A stretch of DNA of 64,000 nt from Mesorhizobium wenxiniae. GTDB taxonomy: Bacteria; Pseudomonadota; Alphaproteobacteria; Rhizobiales; Rhizobiaceae. Both the position numbers and the translations under genes were made by a program. Positions 1 to 9,756 of the stretch are shown here, piece by piece (the first letter of the stretch is position 1; each line of letters begins with the position of its first letter). The notes below the pieces were generated by a model. That model had not been told where the DNA came from, searched no databases, and was given only the letters and a program-made list of their open reading frames with translations. The DNA is taken from NCBI RefSeq assembly GCF_002284535.1, contig NZ_NPKH01000011.1, positions 75,115 through 139,114 on the forward strand. Direction: 5' to 3'.

Positions 1-63
1 GTGCTTTGCGGCAATCGCGTAGTCGGCTCTGTTCGTTCGATAGTCTTCGTTTTGCACAGACAT
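1..63 (-). CDS. Partial gene running off the left edge (N-terminus only)
   Basis: An ATG at 63 on the minus strand opens 21 codons that stay open to the window edge (MSVQNEDYRTNRADYAIAAK and on). The residues are polar and resemble no family I recognise. The visible part is too short for a functional call; it may be the start of a real gene or a chance open frame. Confidence 0.25.
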   Translation of the reverse strand, partial: MSVQNEDYRTNRADYAIAAKH

Positions 64-163
64 GTTTCTATCTCCCGATACAGAATATTAACGCGCCGCC
101 ACAGCAAGCAGTTCCGAAAACAGAGTTCAGAACGCATACGAAGAAGGGTAAGGTACGATAACT

Positions 164-472
164 TTAATCCACCATGTCACGCAGCGGCTTTTTGCGCTTC
201 GGCGGCCTGTACTTCCCGACCAGCCTGACCTTATCGATGTCGACCGTCACCAGCGGTCCCAGATCGACGGTCACCCTGCCGCCTTCCTCGTCGATGCGCG
301 TGATCTCGCCGGTAAGCTCGATCTGCTGCCCCTTCTTCACCTTCGTGTGGTCGATGATCGAATGCGGAAAGTTGTAGCTCGGAATCGAGACGCTCAAGCG
401 GTCCTCAGTGACCCGTCTGCGGACGGTGGCCGTGATCGCCACCAGATCTCCAATCCCAATTCCCCGCGCCAT
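164..472 (-). CDS. Conserved hypothetical protein, 102 aa
   Basis: The ATG-initiated frame gives a basic protein starting MARGIGIGDLVAITATVRRR. The middle (about residues 40–85) alternates beta-strand-like segments, including GQQIELTGEITRID and GGRVTVDLGPLVTVD, and the C-terminus is basic (PPKRKKP). Composition and codon use look like a real rhizobial gene, and the strand pattern suggests a small all-beta (OB- or SH3-like) fold, which is inference. No catalytic motif, signal peptide or membrane segment is visible. It stands alone, with no cotranscribed neighbour inside the window. Confidence 0.55.
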   Translation of the reverse strand: MARGIGIGDLVAITATVRRRVTEDRLSVSIPSYNFPHSIIDHTKVKKGQQIELTGEITRIDEEGGRVTVDLGPLVTVDIDKVRLVGKYRPPKRKKPLRDMVD

Positions 473-582
473 GCCATGAGTCTGGGGCGGCCGGCGTCTT
501 AGTCAAGAGATTGCTAATATAGGTGACCGCTTCATCCAATTGATGGACGAAGCCCATCAAGGGCCGGTGCTATTTTGGATGC

Positions 583-831
583 ATGTCGCGACCTTCCACG
601 AGCCCGCTTGCTATCGCCATCCTCGCGATCAGCGTCAGTTATGCCGAAGCCGCGGACCGTAAGGTCGAAACCGCGACGCTCGGTACGTACGACAATTCGA
701 AGAACCTGCCGGTTTGCACCGCGTCAAGCGAACTCTTCGAAGTCCTCGGTGACAGGTGTTTTCTCGTCAAAGGTTCGATGATCTATGGCGACATCGCCGA
801 GCTGTCCCATATAGTCACTTTTGGTCGGTAG
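583..831 (+). CDS. Small putative secreted protein, 82 aa
   Basis: The protein begins with a plausible Sec signal peptide (short basic start, hydrophobic stretch LAIAILAISVS, Ala-rich cleavage site near AEA/AD at about residue 24). The mature part holds two Cys residues (in PVCTAS and DRCFLV) that could form a disulfide. No family is recognised. The region around it is made of very small frames on one strand, so this may be a lone small exported protein or part of a decayed gene. Confidence 0.4.
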   Translation: MSRPSTSPLAIAILAISVSYAEAADRKVETATLGTYDNSKNLPVCTASSELFEVLGDRCFLVKGSMIYGDIAELSHIVTFGR

Positions 832-863
832 CGCCGGCCAGGGGCTCACGCTATATCGGCTCG

Positions 864-1049
864 ATGCCAGCCGATCGCCTTGTAGTCCGCTTCGCCTATC
901 AACGCGGCTGGCAAGTCGTGGATCGCAGCACGATTCTCCAGACGTTCGAAAAGAAAGAAGAGGCGTTCCAGTTCCTGGTGAACCGCGGCGCCCGCGTCTG
1001 GTTGGAATGGAGCAGGACCGTCATCGGCCGGGAAAGCACCGCCGTCTGA
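864..1049 (+). CDS. Small hypothetical protein, 61 aa (possibly DUF2188-like)
   Basis: From the ATG at 864 the frame reads MPADRLVVRFAYQRGWQVVD, then a TFEKKEEAFQFLVNRGA segment. The alternation of a short strand (GWQVVD) with a helix holding conserved-looking Glu, Ala and Phe recalls the small DUF2188 fold, but the match is weak. No clear ribosome binding site was seen. The open frame extends upstream of 864 without better resemblance to a protein. It could be a true small gene or a fragment. Confidence 0.35.
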   Translation: MPADRLVVRFAYQRGWQVVDRSTILQTFEKKEEAFQFLVNRGARVWLEWSRTVIGRESTAV

Positions 1050-1065
1050 CTTCGCTGCCAGTTTC

Positions 1066-1239
1066 ATGCAGGATACAGTCGGTCGCATCCTGAAGACGCT
1101 CCACGGCACCGAGGCCGGGACATGGTTCTGGTCATGTTATGAAGGTGGCGCGAACGGGAGGGTCTTCACAAAGGACGAAGCGGTCTTCGGCGTCGAGCGC
1201 GCCTATACCCGCCGTGTCGTCAAAGCTGACTGGCGGTAG
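1066..1239 (+). CDS. Small hypothetical protein, 57 aa
   Basis: The ATG at 1066 opens 57 codons ending in TAG at 1237–1239. The protein has a Trp/Cys core (GTWFWSCYEGGANG) followed by a helix-like TKDEAVFGVERAYTRR segment. This layout (short beta hairpin then an EA-containing helix) is common among tiny uncharacterised alphaproteobacterial proteins, but I cannot name a family. It lies 16 bp after the preceding small frame, so the two may be co-expressed or be pieces of a broken locus. Confidence 0.35.
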   Translation: MQDTVGRILKTLHGTEAGTWFWSCYEGGANGRVFTKDEAVFGVERAYTRRVVKADWR

Positions 1240-1395
1240 GCCGCTGTGTTGAAGCCAGGTGCCCCGCAATGGGTCAATACGTCTGGCACCTCAATTGCAT
1301 AGTCAGCAATACCGGGCACCCCAATGCACGGCACTCAGGGCCCGTCGCTTCGCAAATGTAGCGGCGGGTCTTGTACATACTGGTCGCTCCCCAGC

Positions 1396-1581
1396 CTAGG
1401 CGCTGCCGTCCGTCTCGCTTTCCTCATCGATCGACCGGACCGGCAGATAGGCGTTGGTTTCCAGCCATTCGCGCAGCACTCTCTGGATGAGATCGGATCT
1501 GCTGATTTTCATTTCGGCCGCTACGGAATCTAGTGTGTCCGCGGTCGCCGGCTCCAGGGGTACGCCGGAGACGTTTCTATG
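1396..1581 (-). pseudogene. Remnant of a ribbon-helix-helix-like protein
   Basis: On the minus strand the frame from about 1581 to the TAG at 1398–1396 encodes a peptide containing DSVAAEMKISRSDLIQRVLR followed by EWLETNAYLPV. It looks like the helical half of a small CopG/ribbon-helix-helix regulator (MKISRSDLIxRxLREWLE). There is no ATG, GTG or TTG before the internal ATG at 1512, and the N-terminal strand expected of such regulators is missing because a TAA precedes the frame at 1584–1582. I therefore read it as a 5'-truncated relic. A 38-aa product starting at 1512 cannot be excluded. Confidence 0.35.
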
Positions 1582-1771
1582 TTAAGCCGGAATGTTCCTT
1601 GTTCGAGTCCGCTGCCTCACGGCGGCGGGCTTTTTCGTTTGGACGGGAACCTCGTTGGTCATCGCTGGTTGGAGTAGTGGTGGCGGAAGTCCCGGAAGGT
1701 GTCCGTTGCCGGCCCAGCCATCTTTGGTCCGTGCCCCCATTTGGTGCGTGCCAACGCACCGGAGTTTAGAC

Positions 1772-1975
1772 ATGACGGAAAACATCCCCGAAAAGAAAGC
1801 TCGCCAAGGCGGATTGGGCCGCCACGGTTTTACGATCCTGATAGCAGCACTGCTCCTGACCGCAATCGCTTGGGGCATTGCTGAGCTATACGGTGAGCAA
1901 GCAAAGACACCGGCTACGGAACAGGGTGGGTCGCCGGCGTCTACAGGCCGGGATGCCGCTTCCGGCGATCCGTAA
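1772..1975 (+). CDS. Small single-pass membrane protein, 67 aa
   Basis: The ATG at 1772 is preceded by GGAG at a spacing of 8. The protein has a basic N-terminus (MTENIPEKKARQGGLGRHG), one transmembrane helix at about residues 20–38 (FTILIAALLLTAIAWGIAEL) and a polar, Ala/Gly/Thr-rich tail. The positive-inside rule puts the short N-terminus in the cytoplasm and the tail in the periplasm. Similar short proteins of unknown role are common in rhizobia. An open frame extending further upstream has no resemblance to protein, which is why this start is chosen. Confidence 0.5.
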   Translation: MTENIPEKKARQGGLGRHGFTILIAALLLTAIAWGIAELYGEQAKTPATEQGGSPASTGRDAASGDP

Positions 1976-2198
1976 AATCCCAAACCCACAACATAAACGT
2001 CGATCCAGTCGATCAGACCCCTAAGGTCGATAAGAACTCTACCTCGCCGGGGGTGGCGGAAAACCTGAGCCTGGGCAAAAAATAGTTTTGCGACCCCAAA
2101 AAGCGTTTTGCGGTGCCCCGGCGGTGCCCCAGACCTTTTCGAGGCAAGGGGCCCCAGAGGGGGCGTTTACTAATGATCTGAAAATATTAAAGAATTTT

Positions 2199-2274
<76 letters not shown>

Positions 2275-2444
2275 ACTCCGGCAGTCTACCGGCGCCGTTG
2301 CCGGCGAAGAGATCCGGCGCGGGTTGAGACCGCGCCGTTAGTGCAGCGGCTTCTAACCCCGCCTTCCGTCAATATCAAGCCTTCAAGAGCCGCTTTTTAT
2401 TGAGACGCCGCGAAAGTCGGCAGGCGCTTGCGCCAGAGGCCCGA

Positions 2445-2834
2445 TCAGACTTCGTCGTCGTCGTCGCCGACGCCGATCATGTCGGCGACATCGTCGTCTT
2501 CTTCCTCTTCGTCGGCGAGGAAAGTATCGTCATCCTCGTCACCGAGGTCCACATCGTCCTCGTCATCGCCGAGATCGGGAAGATCGTCGGCTTTCGCATC
2601 CTCGTCCGCCTCTTCGAGCGAGACGACCTCGACGCCCTCTTCCTCCTCGGAGTCCACTTCCTTCTCGGCAACTTCCTCTTCCTCCTCGAGGGCGGCGATC
2701 TTGCCTTCCTCGAAATAGGAACGCGGGTAGCTCTTGCCGGTATAGGGCGAGACGATCGGATCCTTGTTCAGGTCGTAGAATTTTTGACCCGTCTCGGGGT
2801 CGATGCGTTTGGTGCCAAGTTCGGGTTTTGCCAC
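2445..2834 (-). CDS. TIGR02300 family (FYDLN) acidic protein
   Basis: The N-terminal 45 residues carry the family signature: GTKRIDPETGQKFYDLNKDP followed by a PYTGKSYP segment. The remainder is an extremely acidic tail with long Glu and Asp runs. I chose the GTG at 2834 (VAKPELGTKR), preceded by GAGG at a spacing of 6, because it gives 129 aa, close to the family length. An upstream in-frame ATG would add about 19 unrelated residues. The function is unknown. The gene lies divergent from aroA, an arrangement I recall as common in Rhizobiales. Confidence 0.85.
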   Translation of the reverse strand: MAKPELGTKRIDPETGQKFYDLNKDPIVSPYTGKSYPRSYFEEGKIAALEEEEEVAEKEVDSEEEEGVEVVSLEEADEDAKADDLPDLGDDEDDVDLGDEDDDTFLADEEEEDDDVADMIGVGDDDDEV

Positions 2835-2966
2835 TGCAAGCCTCGTCGATGAAAGTTTGGTCCCCATAACCACAGTTTGCGGCGCTGTCAAAGCCTAAAG
2901 CCAGCGTCATAAATCGCCGCGTTGAGCGACCTCTTGCAAGGGGATGACCATTTCCGTCCGCCGTGA

Positions 2967-4388
<1,422 letters not shown>

Positions 4389-4432
4389 CATGGCAGTCGC
4401 AAACCTTGGAAATTGGCCCCCAACACCTCTGC

Positions 4433-4618
4433 CTTCGTCATCCTGGGGCGGAGCAAGGAGCGAAGCGACGCGGCGCAGACCCCAGGATCCATGCCGTGAC
4501 ATCAGAGCGCCGCAGCGATGCTGAATTCTGGTTGGCAGCACTCTTTGGCTGATATCACGGCATGGATCCCAGGGTCTTCGCTCCGCTACGTGTTCGCTGC
4601 GCCCTGGGATGACGAAGG
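4433..4618 (+). repeat. Large intergenic inverted repeat (REP/RIME-like element)
   Basis: The left arm starts CTTCGTCATCCTGGGGCGGA at 4433 and ends GGATCCATGCCGTGAC at 4500. The right arm (about 4552–4617) is close to its reverse complement, ending CCCTGGGATGACGAAG. A spacer of about 50 bp separates them. Each arm is itself partly self-complementary (CATCCTGGGG against CCCCAGGATC), so the RNA or single strand could form a branched hairpin. No coding potential is seen. It occupies most of the aroA–cmk gap and should form a strong structure in any read-through transcript. Confidence 0.8.
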
Positions 4619-4660
4619 CGCGAGGGCTTGTTGCCGGGCGGACAAAGCGTTGAGCCGTCA

Positions 4661-5311
4661 ATGACACACGTCTTCACCATCGCCATTGACGGCCCCGCGG
4701 GCGCAGGCAAAGGCACCCTTGCCCGCCGGGTCGCCGACCACTACCGGCTGAACCTGCTCGACACCGGCCTCACCTATCGCGCTGTGGCCAATGCGCTGCT
4801 TCGGCTCGGTCTGCCGCTTGACAATGTCTCAGCCGCCGAGACCGCTGCCCGCCAGGTCGACCTGGCCAAGCTCGACCGGTCGGTGCTGTCGGCGCATGCG
4901 GTCGGCGAGGCGGCTTCGAAAGTGGCGGTGTTCCCTTCGGTGCGGCGCATACTGGTCGAAAAGCAGCGCGAATTCGCCAAGGCGCCGCCGGGCGCCGTGC
5001 TCGACGGCCGCGACATCGGCACCGTCGTCTGTCCCGACGCCGACATCAAGCTCTATGTGACGGCCAGCGCCGAAGTGCGGGCAGAGCGGCGGCTGGCCGA
5101 GATCGAGAGCATCGGGGGCACCGCCGATTTCAACGAGATCCTCGCCGATATCCTGCGCCGGGACGAGCGCGACATGGGTCGCGCCGACTCGCCGCTGAAG
5201 CCTGCCGCCGACGCGCACTTGCTCGACACCTCGGAAATGGCTATAGAAGCCGCGTTCCTGGCGGCCAAGGCGATCATCGACGACGTTCTGGCCAAGAGAA
5301 ACAAAGCCTGA
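4661..5311 (+). CDS. cmk: Cytidylate kinase
   Basis: Cmk phosphorylates CMP and dCMP to the diphosphates using ATP in the cytosol. The P-loop GPAGAGKGT is at residues 11–19, followed by the NMP-binding segment [11 protein letters not shown]. Further on come [20 protein letters not shown] and the lid-like [14 protein letters not shown] region. I start at ATG 4661 ([11 protein letters not shown]), giving 216 aa, the normal family length. A TTG 33 bp upstream is in frame but adds residues not typical of the family. It is followed 205 bp later by rpsA, the usual order in alphaproteobacteria. Confidence 0.95.
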   Translation: MTHVFTIAIDGPAGAGKGTLARRVADHYRLNLLDTGLTYRAVANALLRLGLPLDNVSAAETAARQVDLAKLDRSVLSAHAVGEAASKVAVFPSVRRILVEKQREFAKAPPGAVLDGRDIGTVVCPDADIKLYVTASAEVRAERRLAEIESIGGTADFNEILADILRRDERDMGRADSPLKPAADAHLLDTSEMAIEAAFLAAKAIIDDVLAKRNKA

Positions 5312-5516
5312 GCTGGGTTTTCCTTCCGCTGCCGATTGCCGGCGGCGAAAAGATATCCATATCGGGCGCGAACCAGCCTGCCAGCATTTTTCATGCGCCG
5401 GAATTGCCGCTTAGGCGGCCAAGGGCTTTTCTGAAGCCCGGAACGCCGGCAGGCCAACGCAACGCTAACCCACGGCGCCCGTCCCGCTTGAGATGCGGGG
5501 CATTCCAGGAGAAACT

Positions 5517-7214
5517 ATGTCAGTTGCAAACCCTACTCGCGATGATTTCGCGAGCCTGCTCGAAGAATCATTTTCCGCCGGCCATTCCGGCGAAGGCCAA
5601 GTCGTCAAGGGCACGATCACCGCGATCGAAAAGGACATGGCTATCATCGACGTCGGCCTCAAGGTCGAAGGCCGCGTGCCGCTGAAGGAATTCGGCGTCA
5701 AGGGCAAGGACTCGACGCTCAAGGTCGGGGACACGGTCGAGGTCTATGTCGAGCGCATCGAGAACGCGCTTGGCGAAGCGATGCTTTCCCGTGAAAAGGC
5801 CCGCCGCGAAGAGAGCTGGGTCCGTCTCGAAGAGAAGTTCACCAAGGGTGAGCGCGTCGAAGGCGTCATCTTCAACCAGGTCAAGGGCGGCTTCACCGTC
5901 GATCTCGACGGCGCCGTGGCCTTCCTGCCGCGCAGCCAGGTCGACATCCGCCCGATTCGCGACGTCTCGCCGCTGATGCACAATCCGCAGCCTTTCGAGA
6001 TCCTCAAGATGGATCGCCGCCGCGGCAACATCGTGGTGTCGCGCCGTACCGTGCTCGAGGAAAGCCGCGCCGAACAGCGTTCGGAAATCGTGCAGAACCT
6101 CGAAGAAGGCCAGGTGGTCGAAGGCGTCGTCAAGAACATCACCGATTATGGTGCGTTCGTCGACCTCGGCGGCATCGACGGCCTGCTGCATGTCACCGAC
6201 ATGGCATGGCGCCGCGTCAACCATCCGACCGAAATCCTCAACATCGGCCAGACGGTCAAGGTGCAGATCATCCGCATCAACCAGGAAACCCACCGCATCT
6301 CGCTCGGCATGAAGCAGCTCGAGAGCGATCCGTGGTCCGAGATCGGAACGAAATTCCCGATAGGCAAGAAGATCAAGGGCACCGTCACCAACATCACCGA
6401 CTACGGCGCATTCGTCGAGCTGGAGCCGGGCATCGAGGGCCTCATCCACGTTTCGGAAATGTCGTGGACGAAGAAGAACGTCCATCCCGGCAAGATCCTG
6501 TCGACGACGCAGGAAGTCGATGTGGTGGTGCTCGAGGTCGATCCGGCCAAGCGCCGCATTTCACTCGGCCTCAAGCAGACGCTCGAGAACCCGTGGCAGG
6601 CTTTCGCCAGCAGCCATCCGGTCGGCAGCCAGGTCGAGGGCGAGGTCAAGAACAAGACCGAATTCGGCCTGTTCATCGGCCTCGAAGGCGATGTCGACGG
6701 CATGGTCCATCTTTCCGACCTCGACTGGACCCGTCCGGGCGAGCAGGTGATCGAGGAGTACAATCGCGGCGACATCGTCAAGGCGCAGGTGCTCGACGTC
6801 GACATCGACAAGGAGCGCATCTCGCTCGGCATCAAACAGCTGGCCAAGGACACGGCCGGCGAGGCGGCGACTTCAGGCGAACTGCGCAAGAACGCGGTCG
6901 TCACCTGCGAGGTCACCGGCGTCAAGGATGGCGGTCTGGAAGTGCGGCTCGTCGAGAGCGGCATCGAGACCTTCATCAAGCGCTCCGACCTCAGCCGCGA
7001 CCGCGACGAGCAGCGCCCAGAGCGCTTCACGGTCGGCCAGAAGGTCGACGCCCGCGTCATCGCCTTCGACAAGAAGACCCGCAAGCTGCAGGTCTCGATC
7101 AAGGCGCTGGAAATCGCCGAGGAGAAGGAAGCGGTCGCCCAGTACGGCTCGACCGATTCCGGCGCTTCGCTGGGCGACATCCTGGGTGCCGCGCTGAAGA
7201 AGCAGGGCAGCTAA
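5517..7214 (+). CDS. rpsA: 30S ribosomal protein S1
   Basis: S1 is the mRNA-binding protein of the small ribosomal subunit and helps initiate translation on structured leaders. The 565-aa product contains six S1/OB-fold repeats, recognisable as recurring segments such as [22 protein letters not shown] and [20 protein letters not shown], each ending in RISLG-type strands. ATG 5517 is chosen because CAGGAGA lies 5–6 bp before it. An in-frame ATG at 5493 lacks such a site. The 205-bp leader between cmk and this gene contains no other frame I can support and may carry the promoter and autoregulatory region. A strong terminator follows. Confidence 0.97.
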   Translation: MSVANPTRDDFASLLEESFSAGHSGEGQVVKGTITAIEKDMAIIDVGLKVEGRVPLKEFGVKGKDSTLKVGDTVEVYVERIENALGEAMLSREKARREESWVRLEEKFTKGERVEGVIFNQVKGGFTVDLDGAVAFLPRSQVDIRPIRDVSPLMHNPQPFEILKMDRRRGNIVVSRRTVLEESRAEQRSEIVQNLEEGQVVEGVVKNITDYGAFVDLGGIDGLLHVTDMAWRRVNHPTEILNIGQTVKVQIIRINQETHRISLGMKQLESDPWSEIGTKFPIGKKIKGTVTNITDYGAFVELEPGIEGLIHVSEMSWTKKNVHPGKILSTTQEVDVVVLEVDPAKRRISLGLKQTLENPWQAFASSHPVGSQVEGEVKNKTEFGLFIGLEGDVDGMVHLSDLDWTRPGEQVIEEYNRGDIVKAQVLDVDIDKERISLGIKQLAKDTAGEAATSGELRKNAVVTCEVTGVKDGGLEVRLVESGIETFIKRSDLSRDRDEQRPERFTVGQKVDARVIAFDKKTRKLQVSIKALEIAEEKEAVAQYGSTDSGASLGDILGAALKKQGS

Positions 7215-7252
7215 AGATTGGTTGCTGCCGCATTTCGGTGCGGCTGTGACGA

Positions 7253-7284
7253 AAAACCCCGCCGGAGCGATCCGGCGGGGTTTT
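7253..7284 (+). terminator. Intrinsic terminator after rpsA
   Basis: A GC-rich stem AACCCCGCCGGA / TCCGGCGGGGTT with a GCGA tetraloop is flanked by A and T runs, so it can work on both strands. It lies 39 bp after rpsA and just downstream of the convergent SDR gene (stop at 7307), so it probably serves both. Confidence 0.93.
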
Positions 7285-7306
7285 CTTTGGTCGACGACCT
7301 GCTGTG

Positions 7307-8014
7307 TCAGGCCCTGCCGTAAAGCGGCACCAGCGTGCCGCTCATCGCCAGATTGGCCGGCGAAGCGAGATAGGCAATGGCCTCAGCGGCCGCTTCGAGG
7401 CTGACCCATTTGCTGAAATCGGCGGCCGGCATGTCTGCCCTGGTGGCCGGCGTGTCGAGCGTCGAGGGCGCGACCGCGTTGACCAGGATTCCCTTGCCCT
7501 TGAGTTCTTCCGCCATCGCCACCGTCATTGCCGCGACCGCCGCCTTGCTGGCGCCGTAGGCGACCATGCCGGAACCGCGCCGAAGGTCGAGCCCGGCGCG
7601 CGCCGTGACATTGACGATGCGCCCCGACACTGAAGACTCCAGCATCGAGCGGATCGCCGCGCGGCAGCACAGGAAGGTGGTACGGGCGTTGGTATCCATC
7701 ATTTCGGCAAAGGACGCGGGCTCGATCTTCTCGACCGGCGCAGCGGTGAAACCGCCGGCCAGATGGATGGATGCCCACAAATCGGTAACGCTGGCATAGA
7801 ACGCATCGACCTTAGCGGGATCGGCGAGATCGACATTGTGCGCCAGCCTGACGCGCTCATGTGCCGGGAAGGGAAAATGCGCGGGCGCGGCAGCATGGGC
7901 ATTGGGCACATGGCAGACCGCACCCTGCTCCAGCAGTTTGCCGACAACCGCGCCACCGAGCGCTCCTGTGCCGCCGGTCACCACAACATGCCTGCCGTCC
8001 AGTGTATCCGTCAT
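7307..8014 (-). CDS. SDR family NAD(P)-dependent oxidoreductase
   Basis: A 235-aa classical short-chain dehydrogenase. The Rossmann motif TGGTGALG is at residues 13–20, the N-A-R region is near 109, and the Y153-GAS-K157 catalytic pair is present. The serine position of the usual triad reads T-A (NVTARAG at 135–141) rather than S-S, so catalysis may be altered. It lies downstream of the 2-ketoarginine decarboxylase on the same strand (161-bp gap) and could act on an aldehyde or ketone made there, which is inference. The substrate cannot be told from sequence. Confidence 0.85.
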   Translation of the reverse strand: MTDTLDGRHVVVTGGTGALGGAVVGKLLEQGAVCHVPNAHAAAPAHFPFPAHERVRLAHNVDLADPAKVDAFYASVTDLWASIHLAGGFTAAPVEKIEPASFAEMMDTNARTTFLCCRAAIRSMLESSVSGRIVNVTARAGLDLRRGSGMVAYGASKAAVAAMTVAMAEELKGKGILVNAVAPSTLDTPATRADMPAADFSKWVSLEAAAEAIAYLASPANLAMSGTLVPLYGRA

Positions 8015-8175
8015 CTTCGACCGCTCCAGTCACTCATATGCCGCGCCGCCGCCGAAGGTCGCGCCTTTCGCGCGATCACTCAACCGAAATCTCGATGACA
8101 CAGTGTCGTTTACGCGCCTCAAGCCGGCGGCCATCCGACGAGGATCGCATCCCCAAGCAGACTCTGCCACAGCAC

Positions 8176-9756
8176 TCAATCGACAGGGATCTCGATAACA
8201 TACGGCAGTCCGGTCGCCCGCGCGCGCTGGAGTGCGTCCGCCAGATGACCGATGCCGGCAAGCCGCTCGGCGGCAATGCCATAGGCCTCGGCCAGCTTGC
8301 AGAAATCAGGCGGCGCCGGCGAGACGCCGACCGGCTCGACGCCGACATCGAGCATCGAGGTTTCGATTTCGCGATAGCCGCGATTGTTCCAGACGACGAA
8401 GATCACCGGCGCCGAGGCGTCGAGCGCGGCGCCCAGTTCCGGCAGCGTGAACTGGAAACCACCGTCGCCGGTGAGACAAACGACCGGCGCATCAGGCACG
8501 GCAAGGGCCGCACCGATCGCCGCCGGCGGACCATAGCCGAGCGCGCCGAAGCCGGTGGCAGCGTTGAACCAACTGCCCGGTCGATCGTGATCGTAATAGA
8601 GGTTGGCGGCATAGACCGGCTGGGTCGAATCGCCGACGATAATCGAGCCTGGCAACGCATCGCGGATCGCCTCGACGGCTCGTGTTTGCGCCTGGAGGCT
8701 CGGGCTGATTTCGGCGAAGGCCGCTTGCCTCGTTGCAGCGGCGCGAGCCGGACCGTCGTCCGATGGCGGCTGGCCCTTGCCGATTTCGGCAAGCAGCGCC
8801 TCGAGTGCTACGCCGCAATCGGCCTGGATCGAAATCCGGGCCGGCCGGCGGGCAAGCTGGTCGGCGCCGATGTCGATGCGGATCAGATTGGTCGGCAGGA
8901 CAAAGCCGCCGTCGCTATACCCATCATAGTCGGTCGGGCCGAATTCGGTGCCGGCGGCAATGACCAGATCGGCCTCGGCCATCAGCGCACGCACCGCCTT
9001 CAGACTCGGGCTCGCCGGCACGCCAAGCGGATGGCGATGCAGCAGGCCGCGGGCATTGGCCGTCTGGACAACCGGCGCTCCCATCCTTTCGGCGAGACGC
9101 TTCAGTGGCGCTTCGGCTCTCTTGGCGCCGCCGCCGGCGAGGATCAGCGGGCGGCGGGCAGCCGCGCAAAGCCTTGCCGCCTCTGCTATCGCCGCCGCAT
9201 CCGGTTCGGGCGGCGCGACATTGGTCAGCAAAGCTGCGATGCCGTCGGCCGGCTTGACCATGATGTCGGTCGGGATCTCGATATGGACCGGACCGGGGCG
9301 CGATGACGAAAACAGGGCGAAGGCGCGGGCAAGCACGCCCGGCAGTTCGTCGGCGTCGGTGACACGGTGCGAGAAGAGCGCCACCTTCTCCATCATGCCA
9401 CGCTGGTCGGGGAGTTCGTGCAGATGGCCGAGGCCCTTGCCCAGCGTCGGCGTGGCATTGACGCCTGAGATCACCAGCATCGGAACCGAATCGGCGCGGG
9501 CCTGGCCCATGGCGGTTATGGTGTTGGTTAGTCCCGGTCCGGTGATGACGAAGACGACGCCAGGCTTGCCGCTGGCGCGCGCATAACCGTCGGCCATGAA
9601 GCCGGCGCCCTGCTCATGACGCGGGGTGACGTGGCGGATTTTCGAGCGCGCCAGCCCGCGATAGAGTTCGACAGTATGCACACCCGGTATGCCGAAGACC
9701 GTGTCGACGTCATGGGCTTCGAGCAAAGTGATGAGCGCTTCGCCGACTGTCGTCAT
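8176..9756 (-). CDS. aruI: Thiamine-diphosphate decarboxylase, AruI-like (5-guanidino-2-oxopentanoate decarboxylase)
   Basis: AruI-type enzymes decarboxylate 2-ketoarginine to 4-guanidinobutyraldehyde in the arginine transaminase pathway. The 526-aa protein has the three-domain layout of the family: TPP domain with catalytic Glu in RHEQGAGFMADGYAR (E48), a central domain, and a C-terminal GDG…NN ThDP/Mg motif (GDGGFQF … VVWNN). The N-terminus FGIPGVHTVELYRGLA matches AruI as I remember it. The start ATG overlaps the stop of the upstream hydrolase (ATGA), so the two are translationally coupled. Other acetolactate-synthase-like substrates are possible, but the neighbourhood supports a guanidino acid. 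Confidence 0.82.
   Translation of the reverse strand: MTTVGEALITLLEAHDVDTVFGIPGVHTVELYRGLARSKIRHVTPRHEQGAGFMADGYARASGKPGVVFVITGPGLTNTITAMGQARADSVPMLVISGVNATPTLGKGLGHLHELPDQRGMMEKVALFSHRVTDADELPGVLARAFALFSSSRPGPVHIEIPTDIMVKPADGIAALLTNVAPPEPDAAAIAEAARLCAAARRPLILAGGGAKRAEAPLKRLAERMGAPVVQTANARGLLHRHPLGVPASPSLKAVRALMAEADLVIAAGTEFGPTDYDGYSDGGFVLPTNLIRIDIGADQLARRPARISIQADCGVALEALLAEIGKGQPPSDDGPARAAATRQAAFAEISPSLQAQTRAVEAIRDALPGSIIVGDSTQPVYAANLYYDHDRPGSWFNAATGFGALGYGPPAAIGAALAVPDAPVVCLTGDGGFQFTLPELGAALDASAPVIFVVWNNRGYREIETSMLDVGVEPVGVSPAPPDFCKLAEAYGIAAERLAGIGHLADALQRARATGLPYVIEIPVD

Noticed and set aside
1577..1640. Possible tRNA 3' fragment (contains GTTCGAGTCC)
   Set aside because: The flanking bases do not pair as a T-arm or acceptor stem, so it is not a tRNA remnant.
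5568..6485. A 305-codon frame antisense to rpsA
   Set aside because: It is a Leu/Asp/Ala-rich mirror of the S1 repeats, not protein-like, with no start context.
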